From Streptomyces liliiviolaceus (GTDB lineage: Bacteria > Actinomycetota > Actinomycetes > Streptomycetales > Streptomycetaceae): a stretch of DNA of 64,000 nt. Within the stretch, counting starts at the first letter, position 1. Every line of letters begins with the position of its first letter. The position numbers and the translations under genes were made by a program. The stretch lies in NCBI RefSeq assembly GCF_018070025.1, contig NZ_JAGPYQ010000001.1:2046001-2110000 (forward strand). Direction: 5' to 3'. Positions 42,224 through 50,120 of the stretch are shown here, piece by piece. The notes below the pieces were generated by a model. That model was not told the origin of the DNA. It saw nothing but the letters and a program-made list of their open reading frames with translations, and searched no databases.

Positions 42224-42676
42224 GGCTGAAGATCGTCCCACGGCCCCCGCCAGCCCCCCGTGAGCATGTCGTGCAGGGACCATGGACACAGCGTGACCGG
42301 GACCCGGCGGGGCGGGGGCGGGTGATTCGCTGGTGCACAGCGGTGGTCCGGGATGCGATCCCGTGCGCGGCACCTCGCGTGACCTGGAACCGAACGCCCC
42401 GCGTTGCGCGTGGACAACGTCGTGGAGTGTGAGGTTCGCGGTCGTGGTCGAGCCTTGAGGGGCTTATGTGCTGCTGATACGGTGCGGTGGCTTGACACTC
42501 GTTCCGGCCATGGCTATTCGGCAGCATTTCGACGGCTGTCCGACCAGGTCGGGCGGTACGCCCGGTGAGGGCCCAGTGCTCGAAGTGCGTCAAGCGTGCC
42601 AGATGTGCCAAGTGTGCCAAGTGTGCCAAGTGTCCTGAATGACGAAAACCTTCTTGGGTGTACGGGGAGCGGTTGC
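42224..42676. promoter_or_regulatory. Gene-free stretch before the pilus-like operon, with promoter and tandem repeats
   Basis: No gene is seen here. It holds a good promoter pair, TTGACA (42492-42497) and TATTCG (42515-42520) with a 17-bp spacer. Beyond it is a 9-bp tandem repeat at 42574-42635 (separate entry), which would lie in the 5' untranslated region of the operon. The first 260 bp (42224-42490) show nothing I can name. Confidence 0.6.
42574..42635. repeat. 9-bp tandem repeat in the leader of the Tad-like operon
   Basis: Seven graded 9-bp units. The last few read AAGTGTGCC almost exactly, with GTGCCAAGT perfect three times in a row at 42605-42631; earlier units diverge (AGTGCTCGA, AGTGCGTCA). 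It lies about 75 bp past the promoter -10 and about 40-100 bp before the first gene. Confidence 0.85.
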
Positions 42677-43402
42677 GTGAAGATCCAAGAGCGTACGGGG
42701 GCGGGCAACAACCGTTCCTCCGCGCCGGTTCAGCCGACGATGGGGGAGCGCCTTCCCTCGCCGCCTCGCGAGCGCAAACCGGCACTGGCCGCGCTCGCGG
42801 TGCTGCTGATCCTCGTGGGTGCGCTCGGGGCGACCATGCTCGTACTGCGCGCCGGTGACCGCATCGAGGTCGTCAAGGTGACCGCCGACATCCAGGCCGG
42901 TGAGTCCGTCGGCAACAAGGTGGAATCGGTGCTGGTGGCCGACGACGCCGGGGTCAACTACGTCAAGTGGAACCAGATCAACGCCCTCAAGAAGCTCAAG
43001 GCCAAGTCCACGATCTACGCGGGCACCCTCGTCATCGGCCAGATGTTCGGCACCGAGGCCAGCGTCCCGGCCGGCAAGGCCGTCGTCGGTCTCTCCCTCA
43101 AGGAGGGGCAGTACCCGGAGGGCATCGAGGTCGGTGATCTCGTGGCCGCCTACCAGGTCGGCAACAACTCCTCCTCGAACTCCGGCTCGGACGACAAGAC
43201 GGGCTCCGGCGCCACCGGTTCCACCGACACCGCGATCGTCGACGACGCCCGCGTCACCAAGGTGCCGGACGGCAGCGGCGACAGCACCATCAGCAGCACC
43301 AACCAGCGCGTCACCGTGACCGTCGACGAGAGCGATGCCGCCGCGCTGACCCGCGCCGCCGCGGCGAACCAGGTCGCCCTCGTCAAGGTCCCCGGCAACT
43401 AG
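42677..43402 (+). CDS. SAF-domain membrane protein, CpaB/RcpC-like (Tad pilus)
   Basis: 241 residues from GTG 42677, with GGGGAG 7 bases upstream. One transmembrane helix near residues 36-56 (ALAALAVLLILVGALGATML) leads to an external SAF domain (VVKVTADIQAGESVGNKV, then IYAGTLVIGQMFG and AGKAVVGLSL). A Ser/Gly/Asp-rich loop interrupts the C-terminal half. This is the CpaB/RcpC pattern, the periplasmic or membrane-side factor of Tad systems. It is the first gene of the operon behind a TTGACA promoter and a tandem-repeat leader; TadZ- and TadA-like genes follow. Confidence 0.82.
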   Translation: MKIQERTGAGNNRSSAPVQPTMGERLPSPPRERKPALAALAVLLILVGALGATMLVLRAGDRIEVVKVTADIQAGESVGNKVESVLVADDAGVNYVKWNQINALKKLKAKSTIYAGTLVIGQMFGTEASVPAGKAVVGLSLKEGQYPEGIEVGDLVAAYQVGNNSSSNSGSDDKTGSGATGSTDTAIVDDARVTKVPDGSGDSTISSTNQRVTVTVDESDAAALTRAAAANQVALVKVPGN

Positions 43403-43423
43403 CGGCGGAGAGTCACACACACC

Positions 43424-44275
43424 ATGGCCCTCATCGCCCTCGCCGCGGACAAAGGCTCCCCCGGCGTCACCACGACCGCCGTCGCCCTCGCGGCGGTATG
43501 GCCGCGCCGCGTGCTGCTCGCCGAGACCGACCCGGCCGGCGGCGACCTCGTGTACCGCAGCGCCGCGGCCCACGGCGGACCGCTGAACCCGAACACCGGC
43601 ATGCTGTCCATAGCCGCCACGGCCCGCCGCGGCCTCGTACCGGACCAGATCTGGGACCACGTACAGCCGTTGAGCGGTGGGCTCGACGTGCTCGTCGGGC
43701 TCGCGCACGCCGAGCAGGCGGCCGGACTCGCCGGGCTGTGGCCCACCCTCGGCCGCGCCTTCGCACAGCTCGCCGACTCCGAGCACGCGCCCGCCGACGT
43801 CATCGCGGACTGCGGACGGATCAGCGGGGACTCCCCGGCCGTCGAGATGTTCTCGCAGGCCGCGCTCGTCCTGCTGGTGTCGCGCACCGAGCCGGAGGCC
43901 ATCGCGCGGGTGCGCGACCGGGCCGCCGCGCTCACCGTCAAGCTGCACGGCGGACCGCGTGGCGCGGGCGCGCTCGGCACGCCCCTCATCGGCGTCCTGC
44001 TGATCACCGACCCGGGCGACTCCGCCAAGATCGTCCACCAGGTCGACGACATGCTGATGGCCTCGCAGGCCGGCGCCCGCGTCGTCGGCACGATCGCCGC
44101 GGACGCCACCGGCGCCGACCAGTTGGCCGGCCGCAAGCGCGGACGCCTCGACAAGTCGCTGCTCATCCGCTCGGCGCGCAAGGTGACCTCGGACCTCTAC
44201 CAGCAGTTCGGCGCGGCCTGGTCCGTACCGGCGGGCGGTTCCCACGGGCAGCCCACCGCCGGAGCCGGCCGATGA
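43424..44275 (+). CDS. TadZ/CpaE-like ParA-family ATPase (Tad pilus)
   Basis: 283 residues. The N-terminus (ALIALAADKGSPGVTTTAVAL) has a deviant Walker A with KGSPGVTTT, typical of MinD/ParA-type positioning proteins, and a later DCGRISGDSPAVEMF (Walker B/switch) fits. By family it marks where the pilus assembles in the cell. It overlaps the TadA gene by 4 bp (ATGA), so the two are coupled. No response-regulator domain of CpaE type is present, so TadZ-like is the more careful name. Confidence 0.82.
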   Translation: MALIALAADKGSPGVTTTAVALAAVWPRRVLLAETDPAGGDLVYRSAAAHGGPLNPNTGMLSIAATARRGLVPDQIWDHVQPLSGGLDVLVGLAHAEQAAGLAGLWPTLGRAFAQLADSEHAPADVIADCGRISGDSPAVEMFSQAALVLLVSRTEPEAIARVRDRAAALTVKLHGGPRGAGALGTPLIGVLLITDPGDSAKIVHQVDDMLMASQAGARVVGTIAADATGADQLAGRKRGRLDKSLLIRSARKVTSDLYQQFGAAWSVPAGGSHGQPTAGAGR

Positions 44276-45582
44276 CCGCCGTCGACCATCAGCTCGTCAA
44301 GCGGTTCCGGCAGGACGCCGGTGACCGGATCGCCGAGCAGCGCCGCCTCGACCAGGTCTCCGGCGTCACGCCGATGTCCAACGAGGACGAGCGGCAGTAC
44401 GCCCGCGCGGTCATCGCCCAGATCCTGGAGGACTACGCCCGCACGGAGATCAACTCCGGGCGTACGCCGCTGGACGCCGAGACCGAGGAGCAGTACGCGG
44501 CCGCCGTGCACGCCGCGCTCTTCGGGGTCGGCCGCCTGCAGCCCCTGCTGGACAACCCCGAGGTCGAGAACATCGACATCAACGGGTACGACCAGGTCTT
44601 CGTCGGCTACGCGAACGGCGAGGAGGTCAAGGCCGAGCCGGTCGCCGAGACCGACGAGGAGCTCATCGAGCTGATCCAGATCCTCGGCGCGTACTCGGGT
44701 CTGTCCTCCCGGCCCTTCGACTCCGCGAACCCGCAGCTCGACCTGCGGCTGCCGGACGGTTCGCGACTGTCCGCCGTCATGGACGTGACCCGCAGACCCG
44801 CGCTGTCCATCCGCCGTGCCCGCCTGGGCAAGGTCTTCATGTCGGACCTCGTCGGCAACGGCACGCTCACCCCCGAGGTCGGGCACTTCCTCGCCTGCGC
44901 GGTCCGGGCCCGTAAGAACATCATGATCGCGGGGGCCACCAACGCGGGAAAGACGACGCTCCTGCGCGCGCTCGCCAACGAGATCCCGCCGCAGGAACGC
45001 CTCATCACCGTCGAGCGCGCCCTGGAGCTGGGCCTCGACACCTTCGCCGATCTGCACCCGAACGTCGTCGCGTTCGAGGAGCGGCTGCCCAACTCCGAGG
45101 GTCAGGGCATGATCTCGATGGCCGAACTGGTCCGGCGGTCGCTGCGTATGAACCCCTCGCGCGTCATCGTCGGTGAGGTCCTCGGCGACGAGATCGTGAC
45201 CATGCTGAACGCGATGTCGCAGGGCAACGACGGTTCGCTGTCCACGATCCACGCCAACAGCTCCCACGAGGTCTTCAACCGCATCTCCACCTACGCGCTC
45301 CAGGCCACCGAACGCCTGCCCATCGAGGCCAGCCAGATGCTCGTCGCGGGCGCGGTGAACTTCGTCGTCTTCGTCCAGCGGCGCAACAACTTCGAGTCGG
45401 GCGGCCGCCTCCAGCGCGTGGTCACCTCCATCCGCGAGGTCAACGGCGTCGACGGACGCGTCCTGTCCAGCGAGGTGTTCGCCGAGACACCGGACGGCCG
45501 GGTCCTGCCGCACGCGCCCATCGCCTGCCTCGAAGACCTGATCCAGTACGGCTATCGCCTGCCCGGCGGGAACTGGGGGTGA
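44272..45582 (+). CDS. tadA: TadA/CpaF-family secretion ATPase
   Basis: 436 residues from ATG 44272. Hexameric ATPase that powers pilus assembly. The signatures are clear: Walker A GATNAGKTT near 223-231, Walker B-like RVIVGEVLGDE near 299 and the His box LSTIHANSSHE near 326, plus the Arg-rich RRPALSIRRARLGK before them. The N-terminal half is the CpaF-type helical region. It sits between TadZ-like and TadB-like genes in the usual Tad order. Confidence 0.93.
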   Translation: MTAVDHQLVKRFRQDAGDRIAEQRRLDQVSGVTPMSNEDERQYARAVIAQILEDYARTEINSGRTPLDAETEEQYAAAVHAALFGVGRLQPLLDNPEVENIDINGYDQVFVGYANGEEVKAEPVAETDEELIELIQILGAYSGLSSRPFDSANPQLDLRLPDGSRLSAVMDVTRRPALSIRRARLGKVFMSDLVGNGTLTPEVGHFLACAVRARKNIMIAGATNAGKTTLLRALANEIPPQERLITVERALELGLDTFADLHPNVVAFEERLPNSEGQGMISMAELVRRSLRMNPSRVIVGEVLGDEIVTMLNAMSQGNDGSLSTIHANSSHEVFNRISTYALQATERLPIEASQMLVAGAVNFVVFVQRRNNFESGGRLQRVVTSIREVNGVDGRVLSSEVFAETPDGRVLPHAPIACLEDLIQYGYRLPGGNWG

Positions 45583-45589
45583 CCTGACC

Positions 45590-46642
45590 ATGCACGAACC
45601 GACCATGACACCGGCCATGACCACGGGGCGGCCGAGCATGACGCTGGCCGCTCTCGACTCGCTCGGCTCCATGGGCGGACTGTTCTCCACGACCGTCCTG
45701 TACGCGCTCGCGTGCGGGATCGCGGTGGGCGGCGGCCTCGCCCTGCTCGCCGTCGCGGTCCGCGGCCTGCCCGCCAAGCCCGAGCACGAGAAGCAGAAGG
45801 CGAGCGAACGGGCCTCCGAGCTCGTACGGTTCGCCGGCCGGCGCGGTTCGATCGCCGCCATCGCGGGCATCGTCGTCCTGCTGCTCACCCGGTGGGCCGT
45901 CGCCGGAATCGCGACCGCCGTCCTCGTCTTCTTCTGGGACAAGCTCTTCGGCGGCGCCTCCGAGGAGAAGGCCGCCATGAAGCGCGTGGAGGCCCTCGCG
46001 TCCTGGACCGAGTCGCTGCGCGACACCATCGCGGGCGCGGTCGGCCTCGAACAGGCCATCCCCGCCTCCGCCCGCGCCTCCGCGCCGGTCCTGCGCCCGC
46101 ACCTCGACGCCCTCGTGGACCGCCTGCGCTCCCGTACGCCGCTGCCCGAAGCCCTGCAGCAGCTCGCCGACGAGATCGACGACGCGTCCGCCGACATCAT
46201 CGTGGCCGCGCTGATCCTCAACGCGCGGCTGCGCGGCCCGGGTCTGCGCCAGGTCCTCGGCGCGCTCGCCAAGTCGGCGCGCGAAGAGGTCGACATGCGC
46301 CAGCGCGTGATGGCCCAGCGCGCCTCGACCCGCCGCTCGGTGCAGATCGTCGTGGCCGTGTCGATCGCCTTCGTGCTCGGTCTGTCCATCTTCAACCGCG
46401 AGTTCGTCGAACCGTACGGAACGGCCGTCGGCCAGCTCGTACTCGCGTGTGTCTGCGGTCTGTTCGCCCTCGGCTTCTGGTGGCTGCGCAAGCTGTCGAC
46501 GATCGAGACGCCGGAGCGGTTCCTGGTGCGGGACGAGTCGTCGGTCCAGTTCGTCCGCCCCCGCACCGCTCCCGGCTCCCAGCCGCCGTCCCCGCAGCAG
46601 TCGCTGCCGCTGTCGTCGCCGGAGGAGGGGGTACGCCGATGA
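45590..46642 (+). CDS. TadB-like inner-membrane platform protein (GspF family)
   Basis: 350 residues. It has four hydrophobic segments (FSTTVLYALACGIAVGGGLA; AGIVVLLLTRWAVAGIATAV; IVVAVSIAFVLGLSIF; LVLACVCGLFALGFWWL) with a central cytoplasmic GspF-type domain of about residues 125-270. Its first 17 residues contain three Met codons (45590, 45605, 45635), so the start is uncertain. The end overlaps TadC by 4 bp. Part of the Tad assembly platform. Confidence 0.86.
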   Translation: MHEPTMTPAMTTGRPSMTLAALDSLGSMGGLFSTTVLYALACGIAVGGGLALLAVAVRGLPAKPEHEKQKASERASELVRFAGRRGSIAAIAGIVVLLLTRWAVAGIATAVLVFFWDKLFGGASEEKAAMKRVEALASWTESLRDTIAGAVGLEQAIPASARASAPVLRPHLDALVDRLRSRTPLPEALQQLADEIDDASADIIVAALILNARLRGPGLRQVLGALAKSAREEVDMRQRVMAQRASTRRSVQIVVAVSIAFVLGLSIFNREFVEPYGTAVGQLVLACVCGLFALGFWWLRKLSTIETPERFLVRDESSVQFVRPRTAPGSQPPSPQQSLPLSSPEEGVRR

Positions 46643-47571
46643 GCTCGACCCTGACCCTGCCCATCCTGGTCGGTGCCGTCCTGGGCCTGGGCCTCTACGT
46701 CCTGGTCCGCGCGCTCATGCCGACCAGGCGCAGCGCGGTCGCCCAGGTCGCCCGCATCGACGCGATGAGGGCGCGGGGAGCGGCGTACGAGTCCGCGCAC
46801 CGCACCTCGGACGGCGACGGCGGACGGCTCGCCGGCGTACGGGCCCGGGTCGGACAGCGCGTCGCCGAGCTGTACCTGCAACAGGGCTGGGAACAGCGCT
46901 CGCTGCGGGCCGACCTCGCGGTGCTCGACCGGAGCTGGGAGAACTTCCTCGCCACGAAGGTCCTCCTCGGGGCCGCGGGGGTGTTCTTCGGGCCGCTCAT
47001 GTTCGCGGTGGTCTGGACGCTCGGCTTCGGCCGCAGCCCCGCCATCCCGGTCTGGCTCGCCCTGCTCTTCGCGCTCGTCTTCTTCTTCCTGCCGGACCTC
47101 GAAGTGCGGCGGGACGCGGCCGAGAAGCGGCGCGACCTGCGGCGCGTGATCGGCGCGTACCTCGACCTGGTGTCGATGAGCCTGGCGGGCGGACGGGGTC
47201 TGCCCGAGGCCCTGATGGCGGCGGCCGAGGTCTCCGACGGCTGGGCCACGCAGCGCATCCGCAACGCGCTCGCGGACGCCCGGATCACCGGCATCAGCCA
47301 GTGGCAGGCCCTCGGATCGCTGGGGGAGGAGATCGGCGTCGAGGAGCTGAAGGACCTGTCGGCGTCGCTGGCACTGGTCGCGGACGACGGCGCGAAGGTG
47401 CGCGAGTCGCTCGCCTCGCGCGCCGAGACCATGCGGCACCGCGAACTCGCCGAGATCGAGGGCAGCGCGGGCGAGAAGTCGCAGTCGATGCTCGTGGCGC
47501 AGCTGCTGCTCTGCGCCGGTTTCCTGGTCTTCCTGATCTTCCCGGCGGCGATGCGCGTGTTCCAGGTCTGA
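46639..47571 (+). CDS. TadC-like inner-membrane platform protein (GspF family)
   Basis: 310 residues from ATG 46639, overlapping the TadB-like gene by 4 bp. Hydrophobic segments at the start (LPILVGAVLGLGLYVLVRAL), middle (VFFGPLMFAVVWTLGFG; VWLALLFALVFFFLPDLEV) and end (LLLCAGFLVFLIFPAAMRV) flank a T2SF domain (VIGAYLDLVSMSLAGGRGL...GSLGEEIGVEELKDLSAS). This is typical TadC. Gap of 80 bp to the pilin gene, where a stronger ribosome site may raise its expression. Confidence 0.87.
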   Translation: MSSTLTLPILVGAVLGLGLYVLVRALMPTRRSAVAQVARIDAMRARGAAYESAHRTSDGDGGRLAGVRARVGQRVAELYLQQGWEQRSLRADLAVLDRSWENFLATKVLLGAAGVFFGPLMFAVVWTLGFGRSPAIPVWLALLFALVFFFLPDLEVRRDAAEKRRDLRRVIGAYLDLVSMSLAGGRGLPEALMAAAEVSDGWATQRIRNALADARITGISQWQALGSLGEEIGVEELKDLSASLALVADDGAKVRESLASRAETMRHRELAEIEGSAGEKSQSMLVAQLLLCAGFLVFLIFPAAMRVFQV

Positions 47572-47651
47572 GCCCGGCAACCGCTTCCGCGACAACTGCA
47601 TCCGTGAACTGCCCCGCACTGTCTTGAACTGTTTCGAGAGGACAACTCACC

Positions 47652-47903
47652 ATGAACGGACGGAACTACAGCACCGGGATCCCGGGGGTGGACTTCCTGA
47701 TCACCTTCCTCCAGGGCCGGGTGCAGCGCGCCCGCTCCGGCGAACTCGACCGCGGTGCGTCCGCGGTGGAGTGGGTCATCATCTCGGCGGTCGTCGTGGC
47801 GATCGTCGGCGTGGTCGCCGCGATCATCAACGCCGCGCTCAGCGACGGCGCCAACAAGGTCGGCGACTGCATCAAGGGCGCGGACGCGGGCAGCACCTGC
47901 TGA
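47652..47903 (+). CDS. Flp-type pilin (class IVb-like)
   Basis: 83 residues. One N-terminal-half hydrophobic helix (ASAVEWVIISAVVVAIVGVV) is preceded by DRG; the Glu in SAVEW is at the +5-like position typical of type IVb pilins (Gly-Ala-Ser-Ala-Val-Glu). The tail is short with two Cys (GDCIKGADAGSTC), possibly a disulfide. A prepilin peptidase gene is at 53126, and TadA-C lie upstream. It is the most probable structural pilin. Confidence 0.82.
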   Translation: MNGRNYSTGIPGVDFLITFLQGRVQRARSGELDRGASAVEWVIISAVVVAIVGVVAAIINAALSDGANKVGDCIKGADAGSTC

Positions 47904-47964
47904 TCCGGTTGCCGCCGATCGGCAGCTCTCGCTGCCGACTTCTCTCACGTACACGGGGTTGCTG

Positions 47965-48417
47965 GTGAGCGCACGACGCCTGGTCCGCTGGGTACGCCGC
48001 CGGGTGGAGGCCGCCTCCGCCCGCGGTGACTCCGGCATGACCGCGATCGAGTTCGTGCTGCTCACGCCGGTCCTCTTCTTCATGATCTTCGCGACGGTGC
48101 AGTTCGCGCTGTACTTCTTCGCCGACCACGTGGCCCAGGCGGCGGCCCAGGCCGGTGCGCGCAAGGCCCGTGCCACGGCCGACGAGTCCCCGGGCGCGTG
48201 GCGCGGCGACGCGCGGGACGTCGTGGACAGCTACATCGCGCAGCTGGGGCCGCAGCTGGTGCTCGGACCGGACGTGAAGACGCTTCAGCCGGACCCGGAC
48301 TCGGTCGGGGTGGAGATCACGGCGAAGGTGCCGTCGGTGTTCCCCGGGCTGGATCTGACCGTGCACGCGCAGTCGGTGGGACCGGTGGAGCGGTTCGTCG
48401 AGGATGACGGGAACTAG
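47965..48417 (+). CDS. TadE-like pseudopilin
   Basis: 150 residues from GTG 47965. SGMTAIEFVLLTPVLFFMIF is the TadE signature, a pilin-like helix with Glu, followed by a 100-residue globular domain (VAQAAAQAGARKARATADES...VHAQSVGPVERF). Tad minor pseudopilin assembled with the Flp pilin. The next gene starts at the base after its stop, so the two are probably co-translated. Confidence 0.85.
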   Translation: MSARRLVRWVRRRVEAASARGDSGMTAIEFVLLTPVLFFMIFATVQFALYFFADHVAQAAAQAGARKARATADESPGAWRGDARDVVDSYIAQLGPQLVLGPDVKTLQPDPDSVGVEITAKVPSVFPGLDLTVHAQSVGPVERFVEDDGN

Positions 48418-48852
48418 ATGCGTCCAGTGGTGAGGCGACTGCTGTCGCGCGGCGCCGACCTCGGTGACCGGGGGCTGTCCACCGTGGAGGTGGTGATCCT
48501 CGCCCCGGTGATGATCCTCTTCATCCTGGTGCTGGTGGCCTTCGGGCAACTGGTGGACGGGCGTGGGGCACTGGACGGGGCGGCCAGGGACGCGGCCCGC
48601 TCCGGTTCGCTCCAGCGCGACCAGGGTTCCGCGATGGCGGAGGCGCAGAAGGCCGCGGACGCCGACCTGGCGGACGTGTGCGCGGGTCCGGTGACGGTGA
48701 ACAAGACCAGCGCCGGTTTCGAGGACGCGGACCTCTTCACGGTGGAGGTCAGCTGCGAGGTGCGGGGGCTCGCGATGCTGGGTCTGGACGTACCGACCCG
48801 CCTTGAGGCGTCGTTCACCTCGCCGCTGGACCCCTTCAAGAGGAAGGCGTGA
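48418..48852 (+). CDS. TadE/TadF-like pseudopilin
   Basis: 144 residues. RGLSTVEVVILAPVMILFIL is the TadE/F-type helix with Glu, then a globular domain with GALDGAARDAARSGSLQRDQ and two Cys (DVCAGP, EVSCEV), possibly disulfide-linked. It starts immediately after the preceding stop and overlaps the following TadG-like gene by 4 bp (GTGA). Confidence 0.85.
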   Translation: MRPVVRRLLSRGADLGDRGLSTVEVVILAPVMILFILVLVAFGQLVDGRGALDGAARDAARSGSLQRDQGSAMAEAQKAADADLADVCAGPVTVNKTSAGFEDADLFTVEVSCEVRGLAMLGLDVPTRLEASFTSPLDPFKRKA

Positions 48853-49322
48853 CGGTGCGCGTGAAGGACACCTTGGGCGCGTGGGCGGCGGCGCGCCGCG
48901 CGCGCCTCGACGACCGCGGGTCGGGCGCCGGCGCGGTCATCATCTTCGCGCTCGTGTTCCTGTCCCTGTCGGCCTTCGTCATCGACGGCGGCCTGTCCAT
49001 CTCCAAGCGCGAACGCGCCGCCGACATCGCGGAACAGGCCGCCCGGTACGCGGCCCAGGACGTCGACCTCGACGCGCTGTACGAGAACGAGGGCGGCGGC
49101 GCCCCGATCCTCTTCGAGAACTGCGGCGCCCGTGTGAAGGCCTTCGCCCAGGAGATGGGCATGACCGGCGCCGACATAGCCGCCACGAACTGCGTCGCCG
49201 CCAACGCCGACCAGGTGGAGGTGGAGGTCCAGCTCACCTACTCACCGGTCTTCACCGGCATGTTCTACGGCGGCGACGTGACGGTCCGGGGGCGGGCCGT
49301 GGCGGAGAACGAGGTGGGCTGA
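48849..49322 (+). CDS. TadG-like (pilus assembly, short form)
   Basis: 157 residues. The N-terminal helix (GAGAVIIFALVFLSLSAFVI) is followed by DGGLSISKRERAADIAEQAA, typical of TadG/Rv3660c-type helicase-associated pilin proteins, and then a small domain with two Cys (FENCGARVK, ATNCVAAN). It lacks the long VWA part of full TadG, so short TadG-like is the right name. It ends near a pair of hairpins that separate it from the minus-strand WXG100-like gene. Confidence 0.8.
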   Translation: MTVRVKDTLGAWAAARRARLDDRGSGAGAVIIFALVFLSLSAFVIDGGLSISKRERAADIAEQAARYAAQDVDLDALYENEGGGAPILFENCGARVKAFAQEMGMTGADIAATNCVAANADQVEVEVQLTYSPVFTGMFYGGDVTVRGRAVAENEVG

Positions 49323-49334
49323 CCCGGCGGAGGA

Positions 49335-49383
49335 CGCCCGCCGGGCCGGCGGGCGGCACCCCTCGGCCGCCCCGCGGGGCGGC
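49335..49383. terminator. Double hairpin between TadG-like and WXG100-like genes
   Basis: Two stems occur in series: CGCCCGCCGG/CCGGCGGGCG (49335-49355) and GCCGCCCC/GGGGCGGC (49366-49383, touching the stop of the minus-strand gene). Likely bidirectional termination between convergent genes. Confidence 0.82.
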
Positions 49384-49724
49384 TACTCGCCGCCGTCCTT
49401 CTTGCCGCCCTCGCCGCCCTTGCCGTCGGACTTCACACCCTCGGAGACCTGCTTCGCCAGGTCGTCGTCGAGCTTCTTGAACTCGCGGACGATCGCCTCG
49501 GACATCTGGGCCAGGGCGTCGAGCTGCTGGTTGATGTCCTCGCGGCCGTCCTCCCAGTTGGACTCGAAGTCCTCCAGCTTGTCGTAGACGCCGCCGTCGC
49601 CGATGTCGTCCCTGTAGGACTCGAAGAGCTTCTTGGTGTGGTTCATCCGCGTCTTGATGTCACGCAGCCGGGTGCCGTAGTCCTCCAGGTCACTGAGCGG
49701 CAGCGCGAGGTCGGGCTTTCCCAT
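49383..49724 (-). CDS. WXG100-like small helical protein inside the Tad locus
   Basis: 113 residues, charged and helical. The central FESNWEDGREDINQQLDA has the turn Trp, and near the end FKKLDDDLAKQV matches the end of the T7SS partner proteins with Phe in place of Tyr of YxxxD. A Lys/Gly-rich tail follows. No long T7SS-signal protein is adjacent, unlike the other copies. It lies between the TadG-like gene and the LysM-BTAD gene, transcribed the other way. It may be secreted by the T7SS 30 kb away or be a helical protein of the pilus locus. Confidence 0.72.
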   Translation of the reverse strand: MGKPDLALPLSDLEDYGTRLRDIKTRMNHTKKLFESYRDDIGDGGVYDKLEDFESNWEDGREDINQQLDALAQMSEAIVREFKKLDDDLAKQVSEGVKSDGKGGEGGKKDGGE

Positions 49725-50120
49725 GAACGATCCCCCTGTCGTGTCCGTGCCTCGGCGTCACGCGTCCGTGCGCCGTCCGACGCCTGCGCACGAGGTGACG
49801 CCTGCGCACGAGGTGACGCCTGTGCACGAGGTGATGCCCGTGCACGGTCCGACTATACGAAGCGGAGGCGCACCGGCTCCGGGGGATTGTGTGGGGATCG
49901 TGAGGGGTGCGCCCGTGGCAGTTGCGAAGCCGTACCGATTCGGACGGCGTCGGACAGGTCGCCGACCGGGCGAATCGGGCTTAGGTCGCAGATGGTGATG
50001 AACCCGCCGCGGTGGGGGCTCGCTCCCTCTCCTTACCCTTCGACAGGCTCAATACGATCTAAGTAGGCTCAGCACACCCCCGTTCTCCCTCCCTCCCCAC
50101 ACGACATCAGGACACCCGCC
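49725..50120. promoter_or_regulatory. Gene-free stretch with an 18-bp tandem repeat
   Basis: No gene is visible. Three units of an 18-bp repeat (GCGCACGAGGTGACGCCT and variants) occupy 49786-49839, partly continuing to 49847. Farther on, AGGCTC appears twice, 20 bp apart (50045 and 50065), flanking TACGAT, close to the LysM-BTAD gene start. Confidence 0.7.
49786..49847. repeat. 18-bp tandem repeat upstream of the WXG100-like gene
   Basis: Units start at 49786, 49804 and 49822, the first two identical (GCGCACGAGGTGACGCCT), the third with three changes; a partial fourth follows. As a frame it would read AHEVTP repeated, but no start or gene supports translation. Confidence 0.85.

Noticed and set aside
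44197..47619. Long minus-strand open frame opposite the Tad genes
   Set aside because: The plus strand holds complete TadA, TadB and TadC motifs; the antisense frame has none.
48849..49322. Full TadG with VWA domain
   Set aside because: The protein is too short and no MIDAS motif is seen.
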